This document shows positions 7,438 through 15,493 of a DNA stretch of 33,113 bases, piece by piece. Position 1 is the first letter of the stretch; every line of letters starts with the position of its first letter. The notes beneath the pieces were generated by a model. That model was not told the DNA's origin. It made no database searches and worked only from the letters and a program-made list of their open reading frames with translations. A program made the position numbers and the translations under genes. Source of the stretch: Desulfobacterales bacterium (GTDB taxonomy: Bacteria; Desulfobacterota; DSM-4660; Desulfatiglandales; Desulfatiglandaceae). The stretch lies in the NCBI GenBank assembly GCA_014382905.1, contig JACNIU010000211.1, positions 1 through 33,113 on the forward strand. Reading direction: 5' to 3'.

Positions 7438-8336
7438 AGGATTTTTCCGACAAGATCCTTCCGAACTTTTTTAGAGGACGTGACGATGCTGTCCACGACT
7501 CGGAGCCCCTTCCTGACGGTCACTCTTTCCCAGAGAACGGACCGGCGGATCTCCACGCCCTCTTCGAGATTTGTATCTTTACCGATGACGGCCCACTCTT
7601 TGAGTCTGGCAGACTCGTGGATCCGGCAACCCGGGCCAGACAAAAAGTGTGTTTCCTTCAACACCTCTTTATTGGCAAGAAGATAGCTGCCGATGGTTCC
7701 TACGTCCCGCCAGTAATGCCCGGTTGAAATATGGGCCCTGATCGGCCGGTCCTCTTTGATCAGCTCCAGGTAACAGTCTATGATATTGAAAAACCGTCTT
7801 TTGGGGATGCGGGAGAGGACCTCTGGTTCTATAATATGAATTCCGGTAAAGGCAAGCCTGCCGGGGCGGGCCTCGGACGCGATATCTAAAATGTCAAGAT
7901 GCTCATTTATCCGGATCTGGCTAAAGGGCGTATAGTCATGTAGAACAAGCGTGACCAGGTTTCCGGCCTTTTGATGTGCTTCCCAGGCCTTTCCCAGATC
8001 AATGTCGGTAAGGATATCTCCGTTAATGACGACAAAGGGCTCGTCATCCCAGAAGTCTTCGGTATTCCTGATGCCCCCGCCTGTTCCCAAAATCGTTGGT
8101 TCTATTTTGACCTGGATGTTCAGACCGAAAGGCCGGCCACCATCTAAATGGGCGACAAGTTGCTCTCTGTGATGATGGGCATTTACAATGACCTCACGTA
8201 TCTTGTATCTTTTAAGGTGCTCTATCACCCTGTCGATGATCGGCCTGTTCCCTATCGGCATGAGCGCCTTTGGCCTATCTAAAGTGAGGGGCCTCAGCCT
8301 TGTCCCGAGGCCGGCTGCGAGGATCATTGCTTTCAT
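7434..8336 (-). CDS. murU: Sugar-1-phosphate nucleotidyltransferase, MurU-like
   Basis: Nucleotidyltransferase of 300 residues, expected to join UTP to MurNAc 1-phosphate, giving UDP-MurNAc for cell-wall synthesis. The catalytic domain is clear: AAGLGTRLRPLT...RPKALMPI at residues 7-28, a LGTGGGIRN loop and an INGDILTDID metal-binding motif. I start it at the ATG at 8336, where the MKAMILAAG opening is standard; a TTG frame extends seven codons further. The protein is longer than typical MurU (about 220 residues). It carries an extra C-terminal part with hexapeptide-like turns (SARLKEWAVIGKDTNLEEGV), as in mannose-1-phosphate guanylyltransferases. The substrate is therefore inferred from the amgK overlap and the divergent nagZ, not from the protein itself. 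Confidence 0.65.
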   Translation of the reverse strand: MKAMILAAGLGTRLRPLTLDRPKALMPIGNRPIIDRVIEHLKRYKIREVIVNAHHHREQLVAHLDGGRPFGLNIQVKIEPTILGTGGGIRNTEDFWDDEPFVVINGDILTDIDLGKAWEAHQKAGNLVTLVLHDYTPFSQIRINEHLDILDIASEARPGRLAFTGIHIIEPEVLSRIPKRRFFNIIDCYLELIKEDRPIRAHISTGHYWRDVGTIGSYLLANKEVLKETHFLSGPGCRIHESARLKEWAVIGKDTNLEEGVEIRRSVLWERVTVRKGLRVVDSIVTSSKKVRKDLVGKIL

Positions 8337-8370
8337 GGTATCTTTTTTCCGTTGCAATTATTTCTTACTG

Positions 8371-8397
8371 ATTATACATCACTGAAAGCGATGTCAA
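8371..8397 (-). promoter_or_regulatory. Candidate promoter for the murU-amgK operon
   Basis: On the minus strand TTGACA (8397-8392) and TATAAT (8376-8371) both match consensus, but the spacer is only 15 bases. Transcription would start near 8364, about 28 bases before the ATG at 8336. The 148-base divergent gap must also hold the nagZ promoter, which I could not place. Confidence 0.5.
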
Positions 8398-8484
8398 TAT
8401 GATATATTAAGACCTTATCATAAAGCCATATGGACAATCTGCTGTCGTTGTTAGACAAACACGATTTTTTAATTGTGAGATATC

Positions 8485-9558
8485 ATGCACTCCACCCTGA
8501 ATTTTTCAGAACTTGATGCCCAGATCGGCAGACTGTTCATGGCCGGGATTCCGGGCACACAATTGGATGAGGCCACTGAAGCGCTGATACGCGACCACTC
8601 CTTGGGTGGCGTCATCCTGTTTGCAAGGAACATAGAAGGCCCGGTTCAATTGGCCTCACTCTGCAGCAATTTGCAGGAGGTGGCGTTGAAGCACATCGGG
8701 ATCCCTCTATTTTTGGCGGTCGATCAGGAGGGGGGCAGGGTCGCCCGACTAAGAGAACCGTTTACGCGGTTTCCCGGAAACAGGGCCGTGGGAGAGGATC
8801 CGGAACCGGTGGAAAAGGCAGTGGAGTTCGGCACTATTACGGCAAGGGAGATGAGCCTGGTTGGTCTGAACATGAACATGGCTCCGGTTGTAGACGTCCG
8901 CAGGGGAGAGCCGGAAAGACACTTAGACGGAAGGATATTTAGCGATGACCCTGAAAAAGTTGCCCTTCTCGGGCGTAGTGTTGTGAAGAGCCTTCAGGAA
9001 AACGGTGTGCTGGCCGTGGCCAAACATTTCCCCGGCCTGGGCAGGGCCACACGCGATCCCCATCATGACCTTCCAACCATAGTTACGGATATAGGAGAGA
9101 TAGAGGCGGTCAATCTCCCGCCCTTCAAGGCGGCCATAGATCAAGGCGTCTCTGCTGTTATGACCTCCCATGCCATATACCCGGCATTGGATCCCGAATA
9201 TCCAGGCACCCTTTCACATAAAATCATCACCGGACTTCTAAGGGAAAAACTGGGCTTTGAAGGGCTGATTGTCACCGATGACCTGGAAATGGGGGCCATA
9301 AAAAAGGGGTGGGGAGTGGCCGGAGGCGCTGCTGCAGCGTTTGAAGCCGGGAGCGATCTCCTCTTGATATGCGAGGATCAAGAGAATGTCCTGGAGGGGA
9401 TGAAGACCTTGAGGGACCGTCTTCTCAGGGGAGAGATACCTTTGCAGAGGCTCCGTCAGTCGGTAAGAAGGATTATGGATGCAAAGGCCAGGTTCCTTGA
9501 AAAGGGGACGAAGATTTCCCTTGCAAGGGTCAAAAAGTATTTCAAGATAGACAGATAG
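8485..9558 (+). CDS. nagZ: Beta-N-acetylhexosaminidase NagZ (GH3)
   Basis: Cytoplasmic glycoside hydrolase family 3 enzyme (357 residues) that cuts GlcNAc from anhydro-muropeptides during peptidoglycan recycling. The motifs are in order: GGVILFARNI (41-50), the DQEGGRVARL substrate loop (80-89), VAKHFPGLG (178-186), DPHHDLP at 191-197 with the general acid/base histidine at H193, and VTDDLEMGAI with the nucleophile D265. No signal peptide is present, as expected for the cytoplasmic enzyme. It is divergent from the murU-amgK pair, separated by 148 bases, so all three could serve one pathway. The ribosome site is weak (GTGAG). Termination after the gene is not evident; a MITE-like element begins 35 bases downstream. 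Confidence 0.92.
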   Translation: MHSTLNFSELDAQIGRLFMAGIPGTQLDEATEALIRDHSLGGVILFARNIEGPVQLASLCSNLQEVALKHIGIPLFLAVDQEGGRVARLREPFTRFPGNRAVGEDPEPVEKAVEFGTITAREMSLVGLNMNMAPVVDVRRGEPERHLDGRIFSDDPEKVALLGRSVVKSLQENGVLAVAKHFPGLGRATRDPHHDLPTIVTDIGEIEAVNLPPFKAAIDQGVSAVMTSHAIYPALDPEYPGTLSHKIITGLLREKLGFEGLIVTDDLEMGAIKKGWGVAGGAAAAFEAGSDLLLICEDQENVLEGMKTLRDRLLRGEIPLQRLRQSVRRIMDAKARFLEKGTKISLARVKKYFKIDR

Positions 9559-9593
9559 GGCCGGTTCTGAGCACCTCCGGACAGAGACTCCTT

Positions 9594-9768
9594 GAGACCT
9601 TTGCAAAACGCCCCCTATTGCCCAATCTCTACGCCTGCCCCGTAGCTCCGGAAGATGGTACTGGGGTCAGGCTCAAATTTTAATCCTCGAAATATTCAAT
9701 ATATTCCTGTGGTTAAAATTATCGCCTTCCTTGATCTTGACCAAAATTGAGCATTTTTCAAAGGTCTC
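9594..9768. mobile_element. MITE-like element, copy 1 (175 bp)
   Basis: Terminal inverted repeats GAGACCTTTGCAAAA and TTTTTCAAAGGTCTC bound a 175-base non-coding element. It is flanked by the direct repeat TCCTT (9589-9593 and 9769-9773), a five-base target duplication. A second copy lies inverted at 16471-16612. Compared with that copy, this one holds about 33 extra bases between roughly 9625 and 9665. It has no transposase, so it must have been moved in trans. Confidence 0.85.
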
Positions 9769-9774
9769 TCCTTG

Positions 9775-9903
9775 TCAAAACGATGAAGTCGTACATAGGG
9801 AATCGTTTAATGAGGTCTCCATCACGCTGGCCAGGGTCTTGCGCATTTCCGGTGTATAAAGCGCATCGACTCTCCCTTGAAGGTGGTTTTCGGGCACATC
9901 AAC
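9775..9903 (-). pseudogene. Possible gene fragment, unidentified
   Basis: The minus strand reads without stop through 42 codons (VDVPENHLQGRVDALYTPEM and on to a TGA at 9777-9775). The composition looks protein-like. There is a stop just upstream and no clear start. It may be the tail of a gene broken near the MITE insertion. I do not recognise a family. The rest of 9559-9969 holds only the MITE. Confidence 0.25.
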
Positions 9904-9969
9904 TCATGACAATGCCATTTTCTTGTGTCCTCTAAAGAAAAGCCGTGAAATCAGGTTTTCTACGCCGAA

Positions 9970-10518
9970 TCAATCCACCAGCATGAGCGCGTAAAGGTTT
10001 TTCGGATCACCTTTTTCCTTTAATGTTTCGATAAAAAATCCGTTGTTTCGAACCGTCTGGTACACGTCAATTCCGACCGCCTCCATGGCCGGCCTGGCCC
10101 TGTCCCCGTGAAGGCAGGGCTCTCCCTTTCCCTTGGCACACTCTTTACAGAGGTGGCAGGGCCCTGCCAGGAAGAGCAGGGCCTTGTAATACCCATCCTT
10201 GAACATCTCCCCTTCCAGGTCGACAAGCATGTCGAAAAACTTCAGGACGCGGCGCCCGCCCTTTTCCTTGCTCCCCGGGATCGACTCGATGTGAAACAGG
10301 ATCGCCCTCTGGTAGCAGTCGATGGCGGCCTGCGTCTGCTCCGGGGTGGGGGTGTCCGGCGGGCAGCCGTACCGTTTCCCGTATCCGCCACAGCCGTATT
10401 GGCATTTCAGCCTGACCCAGGGGGCCGTCACCACTGTGCCGGGATAAATCGGTTGCGCGTGTGTGGCATAGCTTTCCAAGGCTTTGTCGCAGTATTTGTT
10501 CAAATCCGAGAGCTGCAT
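9970..10518 (-). CDS. DUF2284 metal-binding protein
   Basis: Protein of 182 residues with the DUF2284 pattern: a cysteine-rich N-terminal block (LKCQYGCGGYGKRYGCPPD), then a GPCHLCKECAKGKGEPCLHG cluster and the family-typical ending ARPAMEAVGIDVYQTVRNNGF. The cysteine groups probably bind an iron-sulfur cluster or zinc. The biochemical role of the family is not known. It is common in anaerobes, including methanogens and sulfate reducers. It starts 20 bases after the methyltransferase stop, with AGGGAGGG just ahead of the ATG, so the two are probably co-transcribed. It has no signal peptide. Nothing in the sequence shows a defect. Confidence 0.85.
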   Translation of the reverse strand: MQLSDLNKYCDKALESYATHAQPIYPGTVVTAPWVRLKCQYGCGGYGKRYGCPPDTPTPEQTQAAIDCYQRAILFHIESIPGSKEKGGRRVLKFFDMLVDLEGEMFKDGYYKALLFLAGPCHLCKECAKGKGEPCLHGDRARPAMEAVGIDVYQTVRNNGFFIETLKEKGDPKNLYALMLVD

Positions 10519-10538
10519 GTTCCCTCCCTAATAAGTCA

Positions 10539-11189
10539 TTAGATCGTGATTATCGCCCAACCCCCTTTCAGGAGATTACGCGTGCTCGGCGTTTCCCGTT
10601 TCTGCATCAGACACCTCCAGGCTCTGGGTGGATTTGGACGATGCGATCCAAAATGGCTTGACTGAAGTGAAAGAATCTCAAAATAAGGCTCTACTGTCAA
10701 GACTATATCTAATGCAGTCCGTTGTGGTGGGCCAGGACCTTGGCGATCCTCATCAGCATTGCCAACGATTGTTAGCCACAGGCCGGCTTCTTCCAAATGA
10801 GTAGCGACATTTTGTGCAAACCTTCTTCGATCATCTTCAGAACTGAATGAGTGAAAACAGCCTCTGTCAAATACAAAACCAAAAGGAGTTCCTTCTATTT
10901 TGTTCTTAAGAAAGTCAACATGTATAAAATCGCATTCAACGGTGGCTTTAGAAGCTTTTTCTTTTGCCTTCTCTATAGCAATGTCCGAAATATCAGTACC
11001 AATAACCTGAAAGCGGTTCTGAGCAAGCCATATGGAATTGTCTCCGGTTCCACAGCCAACATCTAAGACTTTGCAACTCAGAATAGGATTTTTGGTCACG
11101 ACTTCGATAAGATTGAAATCCGGCTGACCGGCGTCCCAGGGAGTGTCCCCTGATTTGTATCGTTCTCTGTAACGCTTTTCGATGGTCAT
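10539..11189 (-). CDS. Class I SAM-dependent methyltransferase
   Basis: Soluble methyltransferase of 216 residues. Motif I is VLDVGCGTGDNSIWLA (residues 41-56), followed by the acidic IGTDISDIAIEKAKEK segment that holds the SAM ribose. An N-terminal SGDTPWDAGQPDFNL resembles the substrate-side opening of the thiopurine/tellurite methyltransferase branch, so a small thiol- or metalloid-type acceptor is possible. The real substrate cannot be read from the sequence. The ATG at 11189 has AAGGTG six bases upstream. It is upstream of the DUF2284 gene in the same direction. The C-terminal 30 residues past the core are poorly conserved in appearance. Confidence 0.8.
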   Translation of the reverse strand: MTIEKRYRERYKSGDTPWDAGQPDFNLIEVVTKNPILSCKVLDVGCGTGDNSIWLAQNRFQVIGTDISDIAIEKAKEKASKATVECDFIHVDFLKNKIEGTPFGFVFDRGCFHSFSSEDDRRRFAQNVATHLEEAGLWLTIVGNADEDRQGPGPPQRTALDIVLTVEPYFEILSLQSSHFGSHRPNPPRAWRCLMQKRETPSTRNLLKGGWAIITI

Positions 11190-12061
11190 CTGATTACACC
11201 TTATAGAAATGTTGTATTAAGCGATTGTACGGATCCGGATATCATGAGCTTCGTAACGTTATCCGTGCCAAAATGCTGGGCGTAGATGAAAAACAAATAT
11301 GAGCCGGTTGAGATATATTGAGAATACCACATGGGTTTCAGTTCTCCAAATAGTTGGAGACGTACAAGTCCTGAGAAGCATCATTCTGCTATTGTATCCA
11401 TGACGTATCTCAACCCTCGGTCCGCCCGTCTGAAAGGTGATATCACAGCTCTTCCGAGACTTGGCCTTATTCAGGCATCTGCAATCATTGTATATCCGAA
11501 TTTGGTTCGTACCCAAAATACTTTTAGTGATATTTTGATTGAAGCTTAATATAGGAAACCTTCACTTTGGATTAACAATCTGAAAAGGGCACGACCACAA
11601 GATGTAGTGGTTCTCCCATTCTGGGTTCATGGGGTCAATGGCCTACAATTTCTCTGAATATCCTATCCCTTTTTCATTTTAAACCGGGTCTGAGATACGT
11701 TGGAGTTATCACAGTTTAACAAAAAGCTCACCTGCCGGAAAATAGAGATGAACTTTTTATCCTTTTGGAACTTTATCTTTCCTATTGTTTCTGCGACTTC
11801 AGTGCCATTGATTTCCCGGTTAGGTGTAGCGACTTAGTTATAAACATCTTTTTGTTTTTTTTAACACTACAAGTTTATCTAAATGACTTCTGCTTTTTTA
11901 AAATATTATTGTATTTTTTGTAATATGTAGAAAACAATTATGACTATGGAATAAAGCGTAACGGGTAACTGTTATTAATATGGAATTTCCTACAAGTGCA
12001 ATTATTTTATGAAATTACTATTGCCTCAGGTCGAAAATTTTATTTACAAAGGACAACCAAA
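11190..12061. other. AT-rich gap with decayed coding fragments
   Basis: No intact gene. Two fragments read like protein. On the minus strand, 11833-11663 gives 56 sense codons ending in TAG and including INGTEVAETIGKIKFQKDKK. On the plus strand, about 11206-11263 reads as LYGSGYHELRNVIRAKMLG and stops at a TGA. Overlapping frames at 11259-11516 (-) and 11331-11549 (+) look random and are not called. From about 11820 the sequence becomes very AT-rich up to the end of the decarboxylase-like gene. I take this as a graveyard of an acquired segment. Confidence 0.4.
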
Positions 12062-13381
12062 TCAATTTGAAGATGAAAGTCTTCCATATTCTTCGCCCAT
12101 TAAAAGATGTTCATAATCGCCATTCTTCTTAGATACGGTTAGTTGGAATTCCACCTTGCTCTGAAACAGCAAAATAATATCTGAACCTCCAAATAGAAAA
12201 TATCCAAGTAGATCTCCTTTTTTGACAACTTTACCCGGTTTGATATTTTCTTCAAAATTAATCGAAGATACCTGTGACATACCGACTGGTAATACACCGA
12301 CAAGGCCGTATTTATCGGTGTCGATGATCACAAGTCCGCGAGTCTGAATATTTTGCCAACCTGGACTGGCCGCGTCAAAGATATATTTGCCGCTTTTCGA
12401 ATCCCAGTTTACAAGGCCTCCCACTGCATCGTCTTCCTCAATGATACAAACATCTTTGACTGTTCCGCTAACAGGAAAATGATAGCGGTGATAATCGTTA
12501 ACATCAAGAAACATATGTGTAAAGGTTCCATTAGCAAAGGCATTTTTGTAGAGACATTTATTGCCAAGAAGTTCTGGAATGGACTTTAAACGAATCGACT
12601 TGACAACCACTCCGTCCTTATTAACGATATTGGAATTGCTATCTATCTTCCAAATCCCTTGAGATCTTGAATCTGCTGGAGCCGTAACGATAGCCGGATC
12701 ATTGGGGAAAACAATCGGTCTCTGGTCAGGAGACTTTAGATGTCTGGAAAAGAAGTCATTGAAGCTTTTCCAATTCGATGGTTTCTCATACCAACCTTTC
12801 TGTAAGCCGAAAGAATCATCGGCAAGCACTCGTTTGTAATATTCCTCATTCCAGGAATCTTTTTGGCTCAAATAGATACCCCAGTTCCTTGTAAAAAGAA
12901 TAAGCCACGAGCGATAGGGTTCATGATATTGCAGTGAATTTCGATAATATCCTTTGTCTTTCAATTCGGAAAGAGGTTGGTCATTAATGAAGTAAAAATA
13001 TGTCAGTCCCTGATAAGTCTGTTCATACAGGCTTGAGTAAGGAGTGTTCTTTAAAATCGTCCAAGGCATCGCTTTTGCTGCCCAATCCAGGAATTCATAA
13101 TACTCCCCAAGGGTTTGTGCCGGATTGGTTATTTTGTCTGGATTGCTTTTTTTAGCCATTTCAATTGAACGAAGAAGCATTTTTTTTAATTCCGGGCTGT
13201 GCTCCACGAAGATAATTAACTGTTCTGTAATTGGTTCGTGCTTTCCAGCTGAAGGCAGATTCTTTTCTATCTTATGCTGATTTATTTGATAATTCGACTG
13301 ACAGGAAGATAACAGTAAAATCGCTGTTAAACCAATAAAAAGCTGGGATACTATCTTTGTTTTAAATGCACAGGAGAGCAT
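12062..13381 (-). CDS. Lipoprotein phosphatidylserine decarboxylase homologue
   Basis: Protein of 439 residues whose C-terminal half is of the phosphatidylserine decarboxylase family. It has FFSRHLKSPDQRPI near residue 215, a TAPADSR segment, DVNDYHRYHFPVSG with the expected catalytic histidine, and the processing region FGGSDIILLFQ. There Gly399-Ser400 would be the self-cleavage point that creates the pyruvoyl group. The classical LGST is FGGSD here, so activity is uncertain. The N-terminus is a lipoprotein signal (AILLLSSC, Cys27), so the enzyme should be anchored on the outside of a membrane, unlike housekeeping Psd. No phosphatidylserine synthase is nearby. Base composition is clearly more AT-rich than the flanks, suggesting transfer. 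It has its own promoter (13460-13488). Confidence 0.8.
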   Translation of the reverse strand: MLSCAFKTKIVSQLFIGLTAILLLSSCQSNYQINQHKIEKNLPSAGKHEPITEQLIIFVEHSPELKKMLLRSIEMAKKSNPDKITNPAQTLGEYYEFLDWAAKAMPWTILKNTPYSSLYEQTYQGLTYFYFINDQPLSELKDKGYYRNSLQYHEPYRSWLILFTRNWGIYLSQKDSWNEEYYKRVLADDSFGLQKGWYEKPSNWKSFNDFFSRHLKSPDQRPIVFPNDPAIVTAPADSRSQGIWKIDSNSNIVNKDGVVVKSIRLKSIPELLGNKCLYKNAFANGTFTHMFLDVNDYHRYHFPVSGTVKDVCIIEEDDAVGGLVNWDSKSGKYIFDAASPGWQNIQTRGLVIIDTDKYGLVGVLPVGMSQVSSINFEENIKPGKVVKKGDLLGYFLFGGSDIILLFQSKVEFQLTVSKKNGDYEHLLMGEEYGRLSSSN

Positions 13382-13456
13382 TATCTTATCCTTTCCTTAG
13401 AGGTTGTCATAGGTCCATATCTCCCATCCCTCAGGGTCGATCATTATGGTGATACA

Positions 13457-13488
13457 TTGAGAATATCTCAAATTCCCTTACATGTCAA
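13457..13488 (-). promoter_or_regulatory. Promoter and dyad upstream of the decarboxylase-like gene
   Basis: Minus strand: TTGACA (13488-13483), a 17-base spacer, TATTCT (13465-13460). A perfect dyad with arms TTGAGA and TCTCAA separated by three bases covers 13457-13471 and so overlaps the -10 box. It would suit a repressor. The leader to the ATG at 13381 is about 70 bases. Confidence 0.55.
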
Positions 13489-13863
13489 AAACAAGAGGTA
13501 TGGCTTTCAATATCGGGAAATGTGAGGGCGGATTCCGAGCCTGATTGGTGTTTTGCCAACCACAACATATAGGGGGCGGTCAATTTTCTGCTCATTCGGT
13601 CCTAGGAGAATGATTCTTGCATTAAGCACAAGTGCCTCGATAGAAGAGATTGCTTTGCATGCGAAACAATCCCAGCCTCATTTTAATGCTTTTATCTTGC
13701 CAGAAGTCACACATATCCGCAAGTTAAAAAAGCCGTGATATCCTCAATTCAGTTATATCGAGTGAACCTGGAATATTCTTATCAGAGTTTTATCCATAGT
13801 CCCGTGGAAGGAAAAGCCGAAAGATAAAGGATACACTTTGGCCTCCTTCAAAAAAAATCCATA
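13489..13863. other. Intergenic region without a recognisable gene
   Basis: A 61-codon frame (13553-13738, +) has no ribosome binding site and no resemblance I can name. A short protein-like minus-strand run near 13580-13500 (DRPLYVVVGKTPIRLGIRP) may be another decayed fragment. I see no repeat or RNA structure here. Confidence 0.35.
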
Positions 13864-15288
13864 TTAACGGTGACCGCCCCGAAAACTCCCACCTCCGGGT
13901 CCACCGGAAGGTATTCCTCCTCCGGAATGAATGCCGGATCTTGCCGAAGACCCCCAACTGCTCTGGCTGCGGATCTCACCGCCCCTCCCTATCCCTTTGA
14001 AAGCGCTTAGATTGTTGCTACGATCCACACCGGGAGGGGTAAGCGTCTGGCCGCCGGGTGGTTTGTTTGCGTTTGCCTGGGGCAATGGGGAAGGGGGATC
14101 TGACCCTGGGCCACCGGGCCTCCCTCTCATTTCATCGGGTCTGTTCTGCAAGGTACCAGGCCTACCTCCTGTGATTTCACCGGCCCTGCCCTGCACAGTA
14201 CCAGGCCTTGCTCCCGTGATTTCACCGGGTCTACCCTGCACAGTACCAGGCCTTCCTGTAATTTCACCGGGTTTGCCGGTTCCGGCAGCCGGCCTTCCGG
14301 CTACAGAACCGGGCCAGCCGGTGCGGCCATCGGGACCCTTGCCGAGGTTTCCCGAACTCCCGCGAAGGTCCTTTTCAAATCCGCGGAAATTCCGGCGGTT
14401 CTCGACAGCGCTGCGGTTCACCTGTGCGAACTGCTGGCGGGAGATCGGATCCCGGTAGGCAACACCCCTTCTATGGACTGGATCATGGGTCCAGTTTCCC
14501 AACTTCATGTTTCGCGTGTTGAAGTTTCTTCGGTTAATATTGATGTTTCGGTTGACGTTGACGTATATATTTCGGTTCCTCCAGTCACAGCGCCCCCAGG
14601 CATTGCCCCAGACGGGCCCTACAAAAAACCCGGGGCCAAACCAGAAGAATCCCGGAGACAGGACCACAGTGGGCCAGTAGGGATAGATGACAAAGGGCGG
14701 ATAGGCCGGCCACCACCAGGGACCGTAGACCCACCAGGGGTCGTAGGCGGGAACATAGACCACCTGTGGATTGGCTGACTGGACTACAATGACTTCTTTT
14801 TCCACGATCACCTTCTGCTGCTCCGTGGTCTTTAGATTGCCCGCCTCATAGGCCTTTTGTCGAAGGTTTTGAACGGTGGCCATGACGTCCTCTTTCTGCG
14901 CCAGAAAAGCGTCTCCCAGCATGGGGGTCCAGTCCAGTTTCTCGTTCATCATGGCCAGAACCTCCGGGAAAGGCACCAGGGCCTTCACGCTGGCATCCCA
15001 TGGCTGCTTGTCCAGGGCATCGTTCAGTTGGTCCTCTTGAAGGCCTTTGTTTTGCTTGACCCACCGGTCGGCCATGACCACCTCCAGAGGATAGGTTGAT
15101 GCAATCAGAATCTGGATAAGAAGCGAGTCCGGGTAGAGGGCGATAGGCGCCAACATCTGGTCAAGCTGCGCTTGGGAGAACCTTTTTGAACTGGCCGTTG
15201 TCTCCTGGGCAAATACCGTTAATGGTAGCCCCACCAGCAGGACCAAAAGAAAGATCATTGTCTGCCTTAAGGATCTTGATATCTTCAT
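13864..15288 (-). CDS. DUF3300 secreted protein with Pro/Gly-rich repeats
   Basis: Exported protein of 474 residues. A signal peptide (about 1-28, ending VFAQ) precedes the DUF3300 domain: LDQMLAPIALYPDSLLIQIL (residues 43-62), EVVMADRW, and QPWDASVKALVPFPEVL. An aromatic stretch (DPWWVYGPWWWPAYPP) follows at about 185-200, then an Asn/Arg-rich part (NVNRNININRRNFN). The last 150 residues are Gly/Pro/Arg-rich repeats built on GEITGRPGTVQGRP, which should be disordered. The role of DUF3300 proteins is not known; they are periplasmic or surface-exposed. GAGGAAA lies six bases before the ATG. A possible small LTxxQ-type protein is encoded 31 bases upstream on the same strand. Domain identity is secure, function is not. 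Confidence 0.85.
   Translation of the reverse strand: MKISRSLRQTMIFLLVLLVGLPLTVFAQETTASSKRFSQAQLDQMLAPIALYPDSLLIQILIASTYPLEVVMADRWVKQNKGLQEDQLNDALDKQPWDASVKALVPFPEVLAMMNEKLDWTPMLGDAFLAQKEDVMATVQNLRQKAYEAGNLKTTEQQKVIVEKEVIVVQSANPQVVYVPAYDPWWVYGPWWWPAYPPFVIYPYWPTVVLSPGFFWFGPGFFVGPVWGNAWGRCDWRNRNIYVNVNRNININRRNFNTRNMKLGNWTHDPVHRRGVAYRDPISRQQFAQVNRSAVENRRNFRGFEKDLRGSSGNLGKGPDGRTGWPGSVAGRPAAGTGKPGEITGRPGTVQGRPGEITGARPGTVQGRAGEITGGRPGTLQNRPDEMRGRPGGPGSDPPSPLPQANANKPPGGQTLTPPGVDRSNNLSAFKGIGRGGEIRSQSSWGSSARSGIHSGGGIPSGGPGGGSFRGGHR
14126..14299. repeat. Imperfect 42-45 bp tandem repeats inside the DUF3300 gene
   Basis: About four imperfect copies of a unit built around TTTCACCGGGTCTACCCTGC and ACAGTACCAGGCCTT, encoding 14-15-residue Gly/Arg/Pro repeats on the minus strand. 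Unit length changes by whole codons, so the frame is kept. Copy number could vary between strains. Confidence 0.75.
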
Positions 15289-15319
15289 GGTATTTCCTCG
15301 TTCGTTTCAAGTTTTGATT

Positions 15320-15493
15320 TCATTCACCTTGATCGGCTGTAAGGATGGATTCGAGCTGGTTTCTTACTTCTGTATCAAGGGCTCTTAAGTCGTTGAAAAG
15401 GTCTTTACGGGCATTTTTTCCATTTGACAACCCCTTACCAAACCAAGAAGCAGATGAGGAGTCCTGAGCCCATACCGAGAAAGCATGTTCCAA
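15320..15493 (-). CDS. Possible small LTxxQ-type protein or its remnant
   Basis: An open frame of 57 codons from a TTG at 15493 to a TGA at 15322-15320, 31 bases upstream of the DUF3300 start. The C-terminal half reads RKDLFNDLRALDTEVRNQLE, followed by SILTADQGE. This resembles a Spy/CpxP-type amphipathic helix with an LTxxQ motif. The N-terminus is poor: no ATG, no full signal peptide and a stop immediately upstream. It may be a decayed or frameshifted periplasmic protein. Context (DUF3300 downstream, Spy-like gene divergent) fits an envelope-stress role. I cannot tell an expressed short gene from a remnant. Confidence 0.35.
   Translation of the reverse strand: MEHAFSVWAQDSSSASWFGKGLSNGKNARKDLFNDLRALDTEVRNQLESILTADQGE

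Noticed and set aside
9747-9935. Plus-strand frame of 62 codons
   Set aside because: It begins within the MITE terminal repeat and has no ribosome site.
11259-11549. Two overlapping frames on opposite strands between methyltransferase and decarboxylase genes
   Set aside because: Neither has a ribosome site, domain or helix pattern; they overlap each other.
13931-14458. Proline-rich plus-strand frame of 175 codons
   Set aside because: Antisense to the repeat tail of the DUF3300 protein; the proline content comes from the repeats.
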